DNA of 11,773 bases from JBLHUT01 sp047629975 (GTDB taxonomy: Bacteria; Pseudomonadota; Alphaproteobacteria; Rhodobacterales; Rhodobacteraceae). Location: NCBI GenBank assembly GCA_047629975.1, contig JBLHUT010000087.1, forward strand, positions 1 to 11,773. The letters run 5' to 3'. Below, one piece after another: positions 1 through 6,724 of this stretch (positions are counted from its first letter, which is position 1; every line of letters starts with the position of its first letter). The position numbers were made by a program, and so were the translations under genes. Below the pieces are notes generated by a model, which did not search any database, was not told the origin of the DNA, and saw only the letters and a program-made list of their open reading frames with translations.

Positions 1-53
1 TCAAGCGCTACCGTGGCCTTAAACTTGTCTGAAAAACTGCGTCTCTTGGTCAT
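1..53 (-). CDS. IS3-family transposase OrfA, N-terminal fragment (cut by window edge)
   Basis: ATG at 53-51 on the minus strand opens a frame reading MTKRRSFSDKFKATVAL and running off the window. This closely matches the conserved N-terminus of IS3-family OrfA proteins (M-T-K-R-R-x-F-S-x-x-F-K-A-x-V-A-L-E), the helix-turn-helix protein that binds the element's ends and is normally fused to the DDE catalytic OrfB by programmed frameshifting. An AGGA lies 8 nt upstream of the ATG. Only 17 full codons are visible, so completeness, the frameshift site and activity cannot be judged. The fragment is short, but the motif match is specific. Confidence 0.78.
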   Translation of the reverse strand, partial: MTKRRSFSDKFKATVAL

Positions 54-119
54 TTGTGTATCCTGTCGTTCTTGTTGGATACATCTTAGCACGCTGTCTA
101 GTTTTGCCGGACCACTTCA
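1..119 (-). mobile_element. IS3-family insertion sequence, OrfA-proximal end (partial)
   Basis: The minus strand holds the start of an IS3-family OrfA. About 66 bp upstream of its ATG lies a likely IS end: read on the minus strand from position 119 it begins TGAAGTGGTCCGGCAAAAC. The TGAA(C/G)...CCGG style of terminus is what I expect for IS3-family elements. The element continues beyond position 1, so its length, OrfB, the other inverted repeat and any target-site duplication cannot be seen. The boundary at 119/120 is inferred from the terminal motif and may be off by a base or so. OrfA reads away from the catabolic operon, and the last gene of that operon (ending at 296) is intact. Confidence 0.75.
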
Positions 120-295
120 CAGGGACATAGCAAACATCCACGTTACCCAGATTGATAACTGATTTGATCAGGTCGCGACCAAACTAAACGCATTTGTTTC
201 GGCAGCATTTTTTTGAATTTAACGACATTTCGCAGCAATCTTTCTTAAGTTGAAGAGGATCTAGTCCAAGATTTCATTGACGCCCGAGGCAACGG
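120..295. other. Non-coding spacer between the IS end and the minus-strand operon
   Basis: No coding region is supportable here. The stretch is AT-rich in its right half. It holds a perfect 10-bp palindrome GGTCGCGACC (171-180), immediately preceded by the inverted repeat CTGAT-TTG-ATCAG (159-171), and a run of seven T at about 209-215 on the plus strand. I see no clear GC-stem/T-tract terminator for the leftward operon. The stretch lies downstream of the last minus-strand gene, so it should carry the operon's 3' untranslated region. A terminator could have been displaced by the IS or lie beyond it. Confidence 0.5.
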
Positions 296-1024
296 TCAAA
301 TATCAAAATTTGTGGGAAGCACCACCATATCGCGGATTGTGACCGTTCGTGTGCGGGTGAGCATGAATATAATCGCCTCGGATACTTCGGTTGGTTCTAT
401 CAAAGCCCCATTTTCTTTTGCTTTGCGTAGATTTTCTTCTGGCCAATCGGCCAAAAGTGCAGAGATGACGGGGCCGGGATTTACTTGCCCGACCCGGATG
501 CCGTGTTTGTTCAGTTGTCGGCGCATCGTATGGACAAAGCAGGTCATCGCCCATTTGGACGCGGAATAGACTGGTTCCCACGGGATTGCGGAATTGCCCG
601 CGACGGAACAGGTGACGATGATATCGCCAACTCCCCGTTCGGTCATATGAGGAATGATGGCGTGGACGTTTTTGATGACCGCGTTCACGTTAAGGTTTAG
701 CATTCGATCGATTGTGGCAGGATCAGTTTCAACCAGATCGCCGCCAATGTAAGTGCCTGCGTTACAATGCAGGATGTCGATGTGTCCGACCTTGGCCAAG
801 ATTTCGGGCACCATGGCGTTGCAGCTGTCGGTGTCCAAAAGGTCGGTTATTTGCAGGATCGCTTTGTCACCGAGCCTCTTGATCAGCGCTTTGAGCGCGG
901 CCTCATCTCTGTCGACCATGACGACGGTAGCACCTTCGGCCAGCAACGCCTTGGTTGTGGCAAGACCGATGCCGGATGCGGCACCGGTCACCGCCCCGAT
1001 TTTGTCTGCAAGTTTTCCTGTCAT
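296..1024 (-). CDS. SDR-family polyol dehydrogenase, ribitol 2-dehydrogenase-like
   Basis: This 242-residue classical short-chain dehydrogenase is cytoplasmic and probably oxidises a polyol to its 2-ketose with NAD+. Seen: cofactor motif TGAASGIG (residues 13-20), an acidic residue ending strand 2 (D38, favouring NAD), CNAG (87-90), N114, catalytic S140, Y153 and K157, and NPGPV after the active site. The stretches AGTYIGG, WEPVYSASK and FVHTMRRQ, plus a C-terminus ending LPTNFDI, resemble Klebsiella ribitol 2-dehydrogenase as I remember it, more than generic SDRs. The start at 1024 is chosen over an in-frame upstream start because AAGGAG sits 6 nt before it and because the longer version would overlap the preceding SDR gene by 155 bp. 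It lies 10 bp downstream of that gene and is the last gene of the leftward operon. The exact substrate (ribitol, altritol, galactitol or other) cannot be read from sequence. Confidence 0.85.
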   Translation of the reverse strand: MTGKLADKIGAVTGAASGIGLATTKALLAEGATVVMVDRDEAALKALIKRLGDKAILQITDLLDTDSCNAMVPEILAKVGHIDILHCNAGTYIGGDLVETDPATIDRMLNLNVNAVIKNVHAIIPHMTERGVGDIIVTCSVAGNSAIPWEPVYSASKWAMTCFVHTMRRQLNKHGIRVGQVNPGPVISALLADWPEENLRKAKENGALIEPTEVSEAIIFMLTRTRTVTIRDMVVLPTNFDI

Positions 1025-1034
1025 GTCTGTCTCC

Positions 1035-1799
1035 TTAGTGGGTGAGATAGCCGCCGTCCGCGACCAGTGTTGCGCCGGTGACGTAGGATGCGGCGTTAGA
1101 TGCAAGGAACAGCACGCAATTGGCCATTTCCTCGGGCTGGCCAAAGCGACCCATGGGGGTGTTGTCTGTCCAGACTCTGTTGTAATCATCGCGTTCGATC
1201 CCGCCTTTGGTCATCGCAGAGACGACATAGCCGGGGGCTAACGCGTTCACGCGAATGCCCTGATCTGCGTATTCAAAAGCCATGGTTTTGGTCATCTGGT
1301 GGATTGCGGCCTTGGAGGAATTATAGGCGACTTGAAGCTGGGGTTTGTTGGCGACAAAGCCTGAGATGGAGCCAATATTCACCACCGCACCAGCCCCCTG
1401 ATCAAGCATCGGTTTGATCGCCTCTCGGGCAATGCGGAAGGGGGCGGTGAAGTTGGTGTCCATGATGTTGGCAAGCTGTCCGTCACTGAATTCGTGAAAG
1501 TTGCCATTGTCGGCGACGCCTGCATTGTTGACCAGAATGTCAAGCCTTCCGAATTTTTTCAATGTAGCCTTAACGATTTTGGTAGGTGTTTCTTTGGCGG
1601 TGACATCTGCTTGAACCCATGCGACGCGGTCAGGATGCGCCGCCATCAGTTCCTGCATGTCGTCGGTAGTGCTGCGGCTGGTCAGCAAGCAGTTTGCACC
1701 GGCCTCCAAAAACACTTGGGCAGTTGCAAAGCCGATCCCGCGACTTCCGCCCGTGATCAGGGCCGTTTTTCCATCCAATCGGAAATGTTGTAGTGACAT
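1035..1799 (-). CDS. SDR-family polyol dehydrogenase, galactitol dehydrogenase-like
   Basis: A complete 254-residue classical SDR. Seen: TGGSRGIG (16-23), NNAG (91-94), N116, catalytic S146, Y159 and K163, NALAPGYV (185-192) and the C-terminal block ASYVTGATLVADGGY. The segment from VNIGSISG through HQMTK and the TPMGRFG...LFLAS region resemble Rhodobacter galactitol dehydrogenase, which interconverts galactitol and L-tagatose and accepts several other diols and polyols. Strand 2 ends in TSRS (40-43) without an acidic residue, which hints at NADP(H) rather than NAD(H). The start at 1799 has an AAGGGG ribosome site a few bases upstream. The gene follows the GatZ-family gene by 18 bp, and its stop codon is embedded in the next gene's ribosome-binding site (TAAGGAG). 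The role as a polyol or ketose oxidoreductase is well supported; the substrate is inferred. Confidence 0.85.
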   Translation of the reverse strand: MSLQHFRLDGKTALITGGSRGIGFATAQVFLEAGANCLLTSRSTTDDMQELMAAHPDRVAWVQADVTAKETPTKIVKATLKKFGRLDILVNNAGVADNGNFHEFSDGQLANIMDTNFTAPFRIAREAIKPMLDQGAGAVVNIGSISGFVANKPQLQVAYNSSKAAIHQMTKTMAFEYADQGIRVNALAPGYVVSAMTKGGIERDDYNRVWTDNTPMGRFGQPEEMANCVLFLASNAASYVTGATLVADGGYLTH

Positions 1800-1817
1800 G
1801 GTATTCCCCTTCTGTCG

Positions 1818-3086
1818 TTAAGTTGCGCAGGCCGTGTGGTAAGATTTCAGGCATTCCGTGACCCGCCAGATGATTACATCGTCCGGATTCAGCGGTCTGT
1901 CCGCAAAGCCGTCGCCGCCCGGCAGGTGCTGCCAGATCAGTGGGAGCGGAATAATGCGCCCAGAGAGAGTGTCAAAAAGGCGTGTGACGGCTGCTTGCGC
2001 AGGCGCGCTTGCCCAATAGTACCGGATGCGGTCAGACAGCGAATAGTGGCGCAAGGTCCGTTGTTCGGCATCGCTGCCGACATAGTGGCGGTTCCAATGG
2101 GTGGGCTCTTGCGTCATTAGCGTCTCCATCGCCTCATAAAGTGGGCGATGACCGTAATCGGGCACAAGGTCTGACGCGATCAGGTCAAGCGCGTAAAGGG
2201 CCTCGCGCACTGCAAAGGTTAGTTCGGGGCCGACTTTTAGGACCCCAAAACCATCTCGGACAAGCTGTGCGAGTGGTGTGGTGCCTTGGTAATCGGTTGA
2301 GTGCGCCTCAAAAACGTATTGGGTCTGGTTCTTCAGAGTGGCGGTCAGCGCCCTCGCTTGCGCCGGGTCGTATGAGATGACGTTCTGGTTGCTAAACTCG
2401 ACCCCCGGCTGAACCACCAGGCCGATGACGCGGTTCAAAGCTTGCGCAAGCCCCATGTCGGCAAAGGTCTTTTCATGTACGGCAATCGTTTGCTGTGCCG
2501 CCTTTGGCGAGGTCGGCGCTATGGTGGTTAGGGCGTGACCCGCACCGCCGGGTGGGGGTACTTCGGTGCCAATGACGTAAAGCGGTGATGGCAATCCCAG
2601 CTTGTTGGCCGTGTCCTCTGCTACCTGCGCCAGCCGTGCTGCCCGCTTCGCGGTGGTCGCATCGTCCAAGGCTGCGGCTTCGCCCAAACAGCCCATCGAG
2701 GCATCAAGGTGGATTTTGCGGAAGCCCGCACTGACATAGGCTGCGACCATAATTCCCGCCTGGGACAACGCCTCTTCCGCAGGCAAATTGCGCCAGGGGC
2801 TTGGCCCAAGATGATCCCCGCCAAGGATGATAGCGTCTTTCTGACAACCTTCCAGATCTGCTAATTCCCCAGCGATGCGGGCGAAATCTGCGGGTTGCAT
2901 GCCCGTATAACCGCCCTGGTGGTTCACCTGATTGCAGGTTGCTTCGATCAAAACGGTGGCGCCAGTGTCCCGCCCATGCCGCAAGGCTGCCCGCAGAACC
3001 AGCGGATGGGCAGAGCAGACTGATGTGATCCCTTTGGGCGTGCCGCTTTGAAGAAGTGGAGAGAGGTCGGTCAGCGACACCCTCAT
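1818..3086 (-). CDS. gatZ: GatZ/KbaZ-family protein, probable D-tagatose 6-phosphate 4-epimerase
   Basis: A 422-residue protein of the usual length for the family annotated as the non-catalytic subunit of tagatose-1,6-bisphosphate aldolase. Family blocks are easy to see: SVCSAHPLVL (22-31), IEATCNQVNHQGGYTG (47-62), GGDHLGP (89-95), HLDASMGC (126-133), GTEVPPPGG (173-181), EFSNQNV (230-236), FEAHSTDYQ (259-267) and KVGPELTFA (284-292). In enterobacteria the partner GatY/KbaY carries aldolase activity, but no such class II aldolase gene occurs in this window. In Agrobacterium, a GatZ-family protein encoded beside a tagatose kinase works alone as a tagatose 6-phosphate 4-epimerase giving fructose 6-phosphate. 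The same kinase-GatZ pairing here makes that the better inference. Its ATG overlaps the kinase stop codon (ATGA, 4 bp), implying translational coupling. Confidence 0.88.
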   Translation of the reverse strand: MRVSLTDLSPLLQSGTPKGITSVCSAHPLVLRAALRHGRDTGATVLIEATCNQVNHQGGYTGMQPADFARIAGELADLEGCQKDAIILGGDHLGPSPWRNLPAEEALSQAGIMVAAYVSAGFRKIHLDASMGCLGEAAALDDATTAKRAARLAQVAEDTANKLGLPSPLYVIGTEVPPPGGAGHALTTIAPTSPKAAQQTIAVHEKTFADMGLAQALNRVIGLVVQPGVEFSNQNVISYDPAQARALTATLKNQTQYVFEAHSTDYQGTTPLAQLVRDGFGVLKVGPELTFAVREALYALDLIASDLVPDYGHRPLYEAMETLMTQEPTHWNRHYVGSDAEQRTLRHYSLSDRIRYYWASAPAQAAVTRLFDTLSGRIIPLPLIWQHLPGGDGFADRPLNPDDVIIWRVTECLKSYHTACAT

Positions 3087-4072
3087 AGATCGAATCTAGG
3101 GGTGATAGCGATGACATGATCAAGCTGTGCCCGCGTACCTGCCCCTTCCATCGGGCCGCGCATCGTGACGTTGCGCGCGCCAGCTGCACAGGCATAAGTC
3201 AGCGCTTCTGCGACAGCCATGCCAAGGCGGCGGGCCGCGACATAGGCCCCGCCAAAGCAATCGCCCGCACCTGTTGGATCGACCTCTTTCACAATGAAAG
3301 CAGGGGCATTGGTCACGGTGCCGTCAGATTGAAAGCAGGTTGCGCCAACGTACCCACGCTTAAGGACAATTTCACAGACACCTTGCGCAAAGATCGCATG
3401 TATCGCGTCTACCTCACCCATCTCAGGAACGCCTTTGGTTGCAAGGAAAATCTCATCACCCGATGGTAGCAGCAAATCAGTCTGCGCGATCATTTTGGCC
3501 AAGCGATCATCAGTATCTTTCGTCAGTTCCTTGCGCTGATTGGGATCAAGGGACACCGTACCGCCACGCGCCTTGATGAGCGGGGCAGCCCGTTCGATCA
3601 TTTGCCATATGTGGTCACGGGCCAGTAACGTACCCATGACATGCAAATGCCCCGCGCGGGTAATGACGTCTTCGACAGCGGGTGTCCACGATAGGCTTCC
3701 GGCGGCAGAGGTCCACATGTTGAAGACAAAATCACGACTCCCGTCGTTTTGGTAACGCACAAAGGCGGTGCCGGTGGGCAAGCTCGGGTGGATAGCAATT
3801 GCGCTGACATCGACACCATCGCGCGCTAGCCGATCCGTATTCATCCGCCCGAAATCATCATCCCCAACCGCACCAATCATTGCAGCTGATCCGCCCATCC
3901 GCCCACATTGATCAATGAAGATCGCAGGCGCACCGCTGGGATAGGGACCAATAAGCGGCTGGGGGTTCTTAAATCCATTGCCCTCGGTCGTCGCGACAAT
4001 CTCGGCAAGGATTTCTCCAATGCAGACTGTCGGACCAAGATGGTCGGGTGCAAGGGGGGTGGGACCTGCCAT
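3083..4072 (-). CDS. PfkB-family carbohydrate kinase, probable D-tagatose kinase
   Basis: A 329-residue ribokinase/PfkB-fold sugar kinase. Seen: an N-terminal substrate-lid region with GRMGGSAAMIGAVGDDDFG (57-75, PfkB signature 1), SLDPNQR (174-180) and DPTGAGDCF (265-273, PfkB signature 2) in which D271 is the expected catalytic base and GAGD forms the anion hole. It would transfer phosphate from ATP to the terminal hydroxyl of a ketose. The adjoining GatZ-family gene points to D-tagatose giving tagatose 6-phosphate; fructokinase or 2-keto-3-deoxygluconate kinase are family alternatives. The residues before about 13 are unlike the family core and may be a disordered tail. The start at 4072 lies 10 bp after the regulator gene's TAG with only a weak AGGT ribosome site, so its translation may depend on coupling. 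Confidence 0.85.
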   Translation of the reverse strand: MAGPTPLAPDHLGPTVCIGEILAEIVATTEGNGFKNPQPLIGPYPSGAPAIFIDQCGRMGGSAAMIGAVGDDDFGRMNTDRLARDGVDVSAIAIHPSLPTGTAFVRYQNDGSRDFVFNMWTSAAGSLSWTPAVEDVITRAGHLHVMGTLLARDHIWQMIERAAPLIKARGGTVSLDPNQRKELTKDTDDRLAKMIAQTDLLLPSGDEIFLATKGVPEMGEVDAIHAIFAQGVCEIVLKRGYVGATCFQSDGTVTNAPAFIVKEVDPTGAGDCFGGAYVAARRLGMAVAEALTYACAAGARNVTMRGPMEGAGTRAQLDHVIAITPRFDL

Positions 4073-4082
4073 TGCGACTGAC

Positions 4083-5066
4083 CTATTGCGCTTCTTGCGA
4101 ATGGGTGCTGTCTTGGGTGTCCAAAATCAGCTTTGCGGTCAAATCATCCGTCACGAGCGTATTTACCAGCCCGCGTCTACAGGCAGCGCGGATGATATCG
4201 ACCTTATGCGGCCCGGCTGCGGCCATGATCTTTTCAGGCACCGCCATCACACGATCAAGCGGCATCCCGATGGTGCGATCATCCACCTCTTTGGAAACAG
4301 AGTTTCCGTCTTTATCAAGGAATTGGCCAAGCACGTCGCCGATGGCCCCGGCCTTGATTAGGGTTTCGGGGGTCATTTCTTTGGGGAGACCGTGCGAGAC
4401 AAGAAAGGATTTCTCTGAGACGTTGGAACAGGTCAATAGGACGGCGTCTAGGGTGTCAAATTTCCGGAAGTGTTCTTTCAGTGCCAGTTGCGACAGGAAC
4501 AAATTCCGGTCGATTCCTTCGGACAAGTAGATTGGGGCGGTCAGTACGGAATAATGCGCGCCAAGGACAGCTGCAAAGCCTGACGCTATCCCAAAGGAGT
4601 TGAATGTCGAGCCTTGCGCGGTGCCGCCAAGGATCGACACGACCTCGACATTCGGATGCGACTGGCGGGACAGTTTGCGGATGGCTGTATCAAGGGTCAG
4701 GCCCCAGGAGACTCCAAAAGACGCCCAGTTGGCCACGCGCAGTCGTTCATTCAACAGCTCTGCTAACGCAGCCCCTACAGAGCGATGATAGTCGTAGTCA
4801 TTCGTGTTTACTGGGCTGATGACAGCGCGATCAATCCCAAGTGCCGATTGCAAGTCTTGCTGCATCTCAATGCGCGGCAGAAACGGCGATTCGATGCAGA
4901 CTTTGACCAGACCCAGCGACTTGGCGCGCTGGATGGATTGGTTCACGCGCAACCGGGTAACGCCCATCAGCCGTGCGATTTCGGCCTGAGTCATTTCATT
5001 CACGTAATAGTGCCAGCAAACCTCGGTTACGAAGGCTTCGCCGTCTTCTGTAGTCTCTCTTGGCAT
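4083..5066 (-). CDS. SorC-family transcriptional regulator (sugar-binding)
   Basis: A 327-residue regulator. An N-terminal helix-turn-helix (about residues 13-56, core MTQAEIARLMGVTRLRVNQS at 25-44) precedes a SorC-type sugar-binding domain with GVSWGLTLDTAIRKL (118-132), GGTAQG (147-152), GAIGDVLGQFLD (240-251) and GPHKVDIIRAACRRGLVNTLVTD (285-307). These blocks are diagnostic of the SorC/DeoR-like family that binds sugars or phosphosugars and controls sugar and polyol operons. The start at 5066 is preferred because a GGAG lies 6 nt upstream and the length then fits the family. An in-frame ATG at 5078 provides part of that ribosome site, and a start near 5276 would run through the control region into the divergent gene. 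It heads the leftward operon and probably controls both operons from the palindromes between 5107 and 5171. The effector is unknown; tagatose 6-phosphate or another ketose phosphate is a reasonable guess. Confidence 0.88.
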   Translation of the reverse strand: MPRETTEDGEAFVTEVCWHYYVNEMTQAEIARLMGVTRLRVNQSIQRAKSLGLVKVCIESPFLPRIEMQQDLQSALGIDRAVISPVNTNDYDYHRSVGAALAELLNERLRVANWASFGVSWGLTLDTAIRKLSRQSHPNVEVVSILGGTAQGSTFNSFGIASGFAAVLGAHYSVLTAPIYLSEGIDRNLFLSQLALKEHFRKFDTLDAVLLTCSNVSEKSFLVSHGLPKEMTPETLIKAGAIGDVLGQFLDKDGNSVSKEVDDRTIGMPLDRVMAVPEKIMAAAGPHKVDIIRAACRRGLVNTLVTDDLTAKLILDTQDSTHSQEAQ

Positions 5067-5072
5067 ACGTTG

Positions 5073-5076
5073 CTCC
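5073..5076 (-). promoter_or_regulatory. Ribosome-binding site deciding the regulator start
   Basis: GGAG on the minus strand, 6 nt before the ATG at 5066. It overlaps an alternative ATG (5078-5076), whose own upstream sequence is purine-poor, so the downstream start is favoured. Confidence 0.65.
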
Positions 5077-5106
5077 ATCAATGATCTGAAAATCTTTTTG
5101 CACAGA

Positions 5107-5118
5107 ATACATATGTAT
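5107..5118. promoter_or_regulatory. Candidate operator 1 (palindrome ATACATATGTAT)
   Basis: A perfect 12-bp palindrome 41-52 bp upstream of the regulator's start codon. It shares the form WTRCATATGYAT with the element at 5160-5171 (9 of 12 bases identical). Its place over the likely promoter region of the leftward operon would suit autoregulation. The protein that binds it is inferred, not shown. Confidence 0.5.
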
Positions 5119-5159
5119 GGCAATCCATGTATTTGAATAAAACACTTGCATGCGACGTA

Positions 5160-5171
5160 TTGCATATGCAT
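5160..5171. promoter_or_regulatory. Candidate operator 2 (TTGCATATGCAT, palindromic core)
   Basis: TGCATATGCA (5161-5170) is a perfect palindrome. The centre lies 53 bp, about five helical turns, from that of candidate operator 1. It sits just upstream of the putative -35 of the plus-strand operon, a position typical of an activator site, though repression by looping between the two elements is also possible. Confidence 0.5.
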
Positions 5172-5172
5172 T

Positions 5173-5202
5173 TTGACTTCAGGAAGGCGGCGCGATTCGA
5201 AT
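5173..5202 (+). promoter_or_regulatory. Candidate sigma-70 promoter of the transporter operon
   Basis: A -35 TTGACT (5173-5178; five of six consensus bases) and a weak -10 TCGAAT (5197-5202; four of six) are separated by 18 bp. The start of the binding-protein gene lies about 60 bp downstream. The weak -10 and the adjacent palindrome are compatible with activator dependence. No transcript data are available here. Confidence 0.4.
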
Positions 5203-5251
5203 TTGTCAGTGATGACCAGCGAAGCGCGAAACAGCATCCAGTTGATACATG

Positions 5252-5256
5252 GGAGG
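5252..5256 (+). promoter_or_regulatory. Ribosome-binding site deciding the binding-protein start
   Basis: GGAGG, 7 nt before the ATG at 5264. The in-frame ATG at 5249 lies upstream of and abuts this site and would only add MGGKP ahead of the signal peptide. Confidence 0.8.
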
Positions 5257-5263
5257 AAAGCCA

Positions 5264-6703
5264 ATGAGCTTTGCATTTAAACTCGGCGCATCCGCGCTTG
5301 CACTAACGGTAGCATCCACAGCGGCGCTCGCTGATGGGCATGCCGCATTTTGGAAAGAAGCGGCCGCGCCCTATCAGGGTGTAACCCTACGCGGCGTGAC
5401 TGAGTCGTCACCGCCGTCTTTGTACATTCGGGAAGTTCTTGCGCCTGAATTTGAAACCCTGACAGGCATTCGCGTTGATATCGAAACTACGTCTTGGGAC
5501 CAAATGTTCGATAAAGCGATCAAAGATATGGAAGCCGGAACCGGCATCTATGATATGGTCTATATCGAGCAAGACATCATTTATTCCTACCTATCTCGCG
5601 ATTTCCTGACCGACCTTACTGGTTTGATCGCAGCGAACCCTGCAATTCAGGCGCCTACGTATAGTGAAGACAACTTCACGACCTTCGCTGACTACTTTAG
5701 GGATGCTGACGGCAACCTCTATGGCGTACCGATGGAAGCGTTCATCAAAGTTTATCTCTATCGTACAGATTTGTTTGGCGACTCTGACATTCAGGCGGCG
5801 TTCAAAGCTGAAACAGGGCGTGATCTCGTTCCAGCCACAACGCATGCGGAGTACGCTGAGATAGCCCAATTTTTCACTGCTTACGGCGAAGAAAATGACA
5901 TCGATCTTTGGGGTACAACCGCTCAGGCACATACTGGCCACGTTGCATCATGGTACGAGTACTTCGAGTCAATAGCTCCAACGTTCGGTGTCTATAATTG
6001 GGGTATCGACGCAGACAACAACTTTGCGGCTTCCGTTGAGAACGGCGGTGCGATGAACAGTGCTGAAGCAAAAGAAGCGATGACTTGGTGGCTCTCTATG
6101 CGTGATATTGCTCCACCAGAAAGCGCAGCATCGACTTGGACTGAAGTCGGCACAACATTTGGGGCGGGTAGGGTCGCGCAAGGCCTTGTTTACGGTGAAA
6201 ATGCTGGTTGGATTGCAGCTGACGAAACTAAATCATTGGTTGTCGGAAACGTTGGTGTTGCATTGCCACCTTTGGCAGAGGGTGTTCTTGCCCAAGCAGA
6301 GGCCGGTGAGGGTTACATTGGCTACTACGATGGCGGCGCATTTGGTATTCCTTCAACGTCTACGCAACAAGAAGCTGCGGCACTTTTCTTGCAGTACATT
6401 GGCCAGAACGAAGTTCAGCCTGACTGGGCAGTGGCCGCACCTCGCGTGACCAACACGGCGACCTATGACCACCCAAAGGTTGTGGCGATGAACGAAACGC
6501 TGGGCGGATACTACGACATGCTGCGAGACAAGGGTTACTTGTTTGCAGGCGCACCAGCCTATCCGTTCCACGCGCAAGTTCGCGAGGCAACAGCCCCGAT
6601 CTTCTACGAAATCCTGTTGGGTAACGTTGGCGTTAGCGACGGTCTTGACCAGATGGCTGCAGCCGCAGAAGCTGAGATGACTGAACTCGGCTACCGTAAC
6701 TAG
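5264..6703 (+). CDS. ABC transporter periplasmic solute-binding protein (polyol/sugar, family 1)
   Basis: A 479-residue secreted protein. A signal peptide is plain: MSFAFK, a hydrophobic stretch (residues 7-20) and an A-L-A cleavage site at 21-23, so the mature protein would begin at D24; no lipobox cysteine is present. The mature part has the look of a family 1 extracellular solute-binding protein of the CUT1 group: an early LRGVTESSPPSLYIREVLAPEFE strand-helix, IYDMVYIEQD, the hinge-like NLYGVPMEAFIKVYLYRTDLF and a GYYDGGAFGIPSTST segment before the C-terminal helices. It is longer than typical maltose-type binding proteins. It would capture a polyol in the periplasm for the two permeases encoded next. 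A strong GGAGG site fixes the start. Two hairpins after its stop probably separate its expression level from the downstream genes. The ligand cannot be deduced. Confidence 0.9.
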   Translation: MSFAFKLGASALALTVASTAALADGHAAFWKEAAAPYQGVTLRGVTESSPPSLYIREVLAPEFETLTGIRVDIETTSWDQMFDKAIKDMEAGTGIYDMVYIEQDIIYSYLSRDFLTDLTGLIAANPAIQAPTYSEDNFTTFADYFRDADGNLYGVPMEAFIKVYLYRTDLFGDSDIQAAFKAETGRDLVPATTHAEYAEIAQFFTAYGEENDIDLWGTTAQAHTGHVASWYEYFESIAPTFGVYNWGIDADNNFAASVENGGAMNSAEAKEAMTWWLSMRDIAPPESAASTWTEVGTTFGAGRVAQGLVYGENAGWIAADETKSLVVGNVGVALPPLAEGVLAQAEAGEGYIGYYDGGAFGIPSTSTQQEAAALFLQYIGQNEVQPDWAVAAPRVTNTATYDHPKVVAMNETLGGYYDMLRDKGYLFAGAPAYPFHAQVREATAPIFYEILLGNVGVSDGLDQMAAAAEAEMTELGYRN

Positions 6704-6720
6704 ACCTTTCTCCCAAAGGT
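6704..6720 (+). repeat. Small intercistronic hairpin after the binding-protein gene
   Basis: ACCTTT (6704-6709), a 5-nt loop and AAAGGT (6715-6720) form a perfect 6-bp stem starting at the first base after the TAG stop. It precedes a much stronger hairpin and may help protect the 3' end of the binding-protein transcript. No T-tract follows it. Confidence 0.5.
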
Positions 6721-6724
6721 CACC

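Noticed and set aside
120..295. CRISPR, tRNA or small RNA in the left spacer
   Set aside because: No repeat-spacer pattern, no cloverleaf, and no promoter-terminator pair could be seen.
1025..1189. A 55-residue N-terminal extension of the ribitol-dehydrogenase-like SDR
   Set aside because: It overlaps the preceding SDR gene in another frame, has no SDR character, and a strong AAGGAG precedes the ATG at 1024.
753..1241. Open frame on the plus strand opposite the SDR genes
   Set aside because: It is antisense to two well-conserved dehydrogenase genes, has no recognisable domain or ribosome site, and reads as a shadow of their codon pattern.
5195..5202. Palindrome ATTCGAAT in the promoter region
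   Set aside because: Only 8 bp, overlaps the candidate -10 and does not share the CATATG-type consensus; likely chance.
5067..5276. A longer regulator starting near 5276
   Set aside because: The extra residues are not like any SorC N-terminus; it would cover the control region and the start of the divergent gene, and the GGAG-preceded ATG at 5066 gives the family's usual length.
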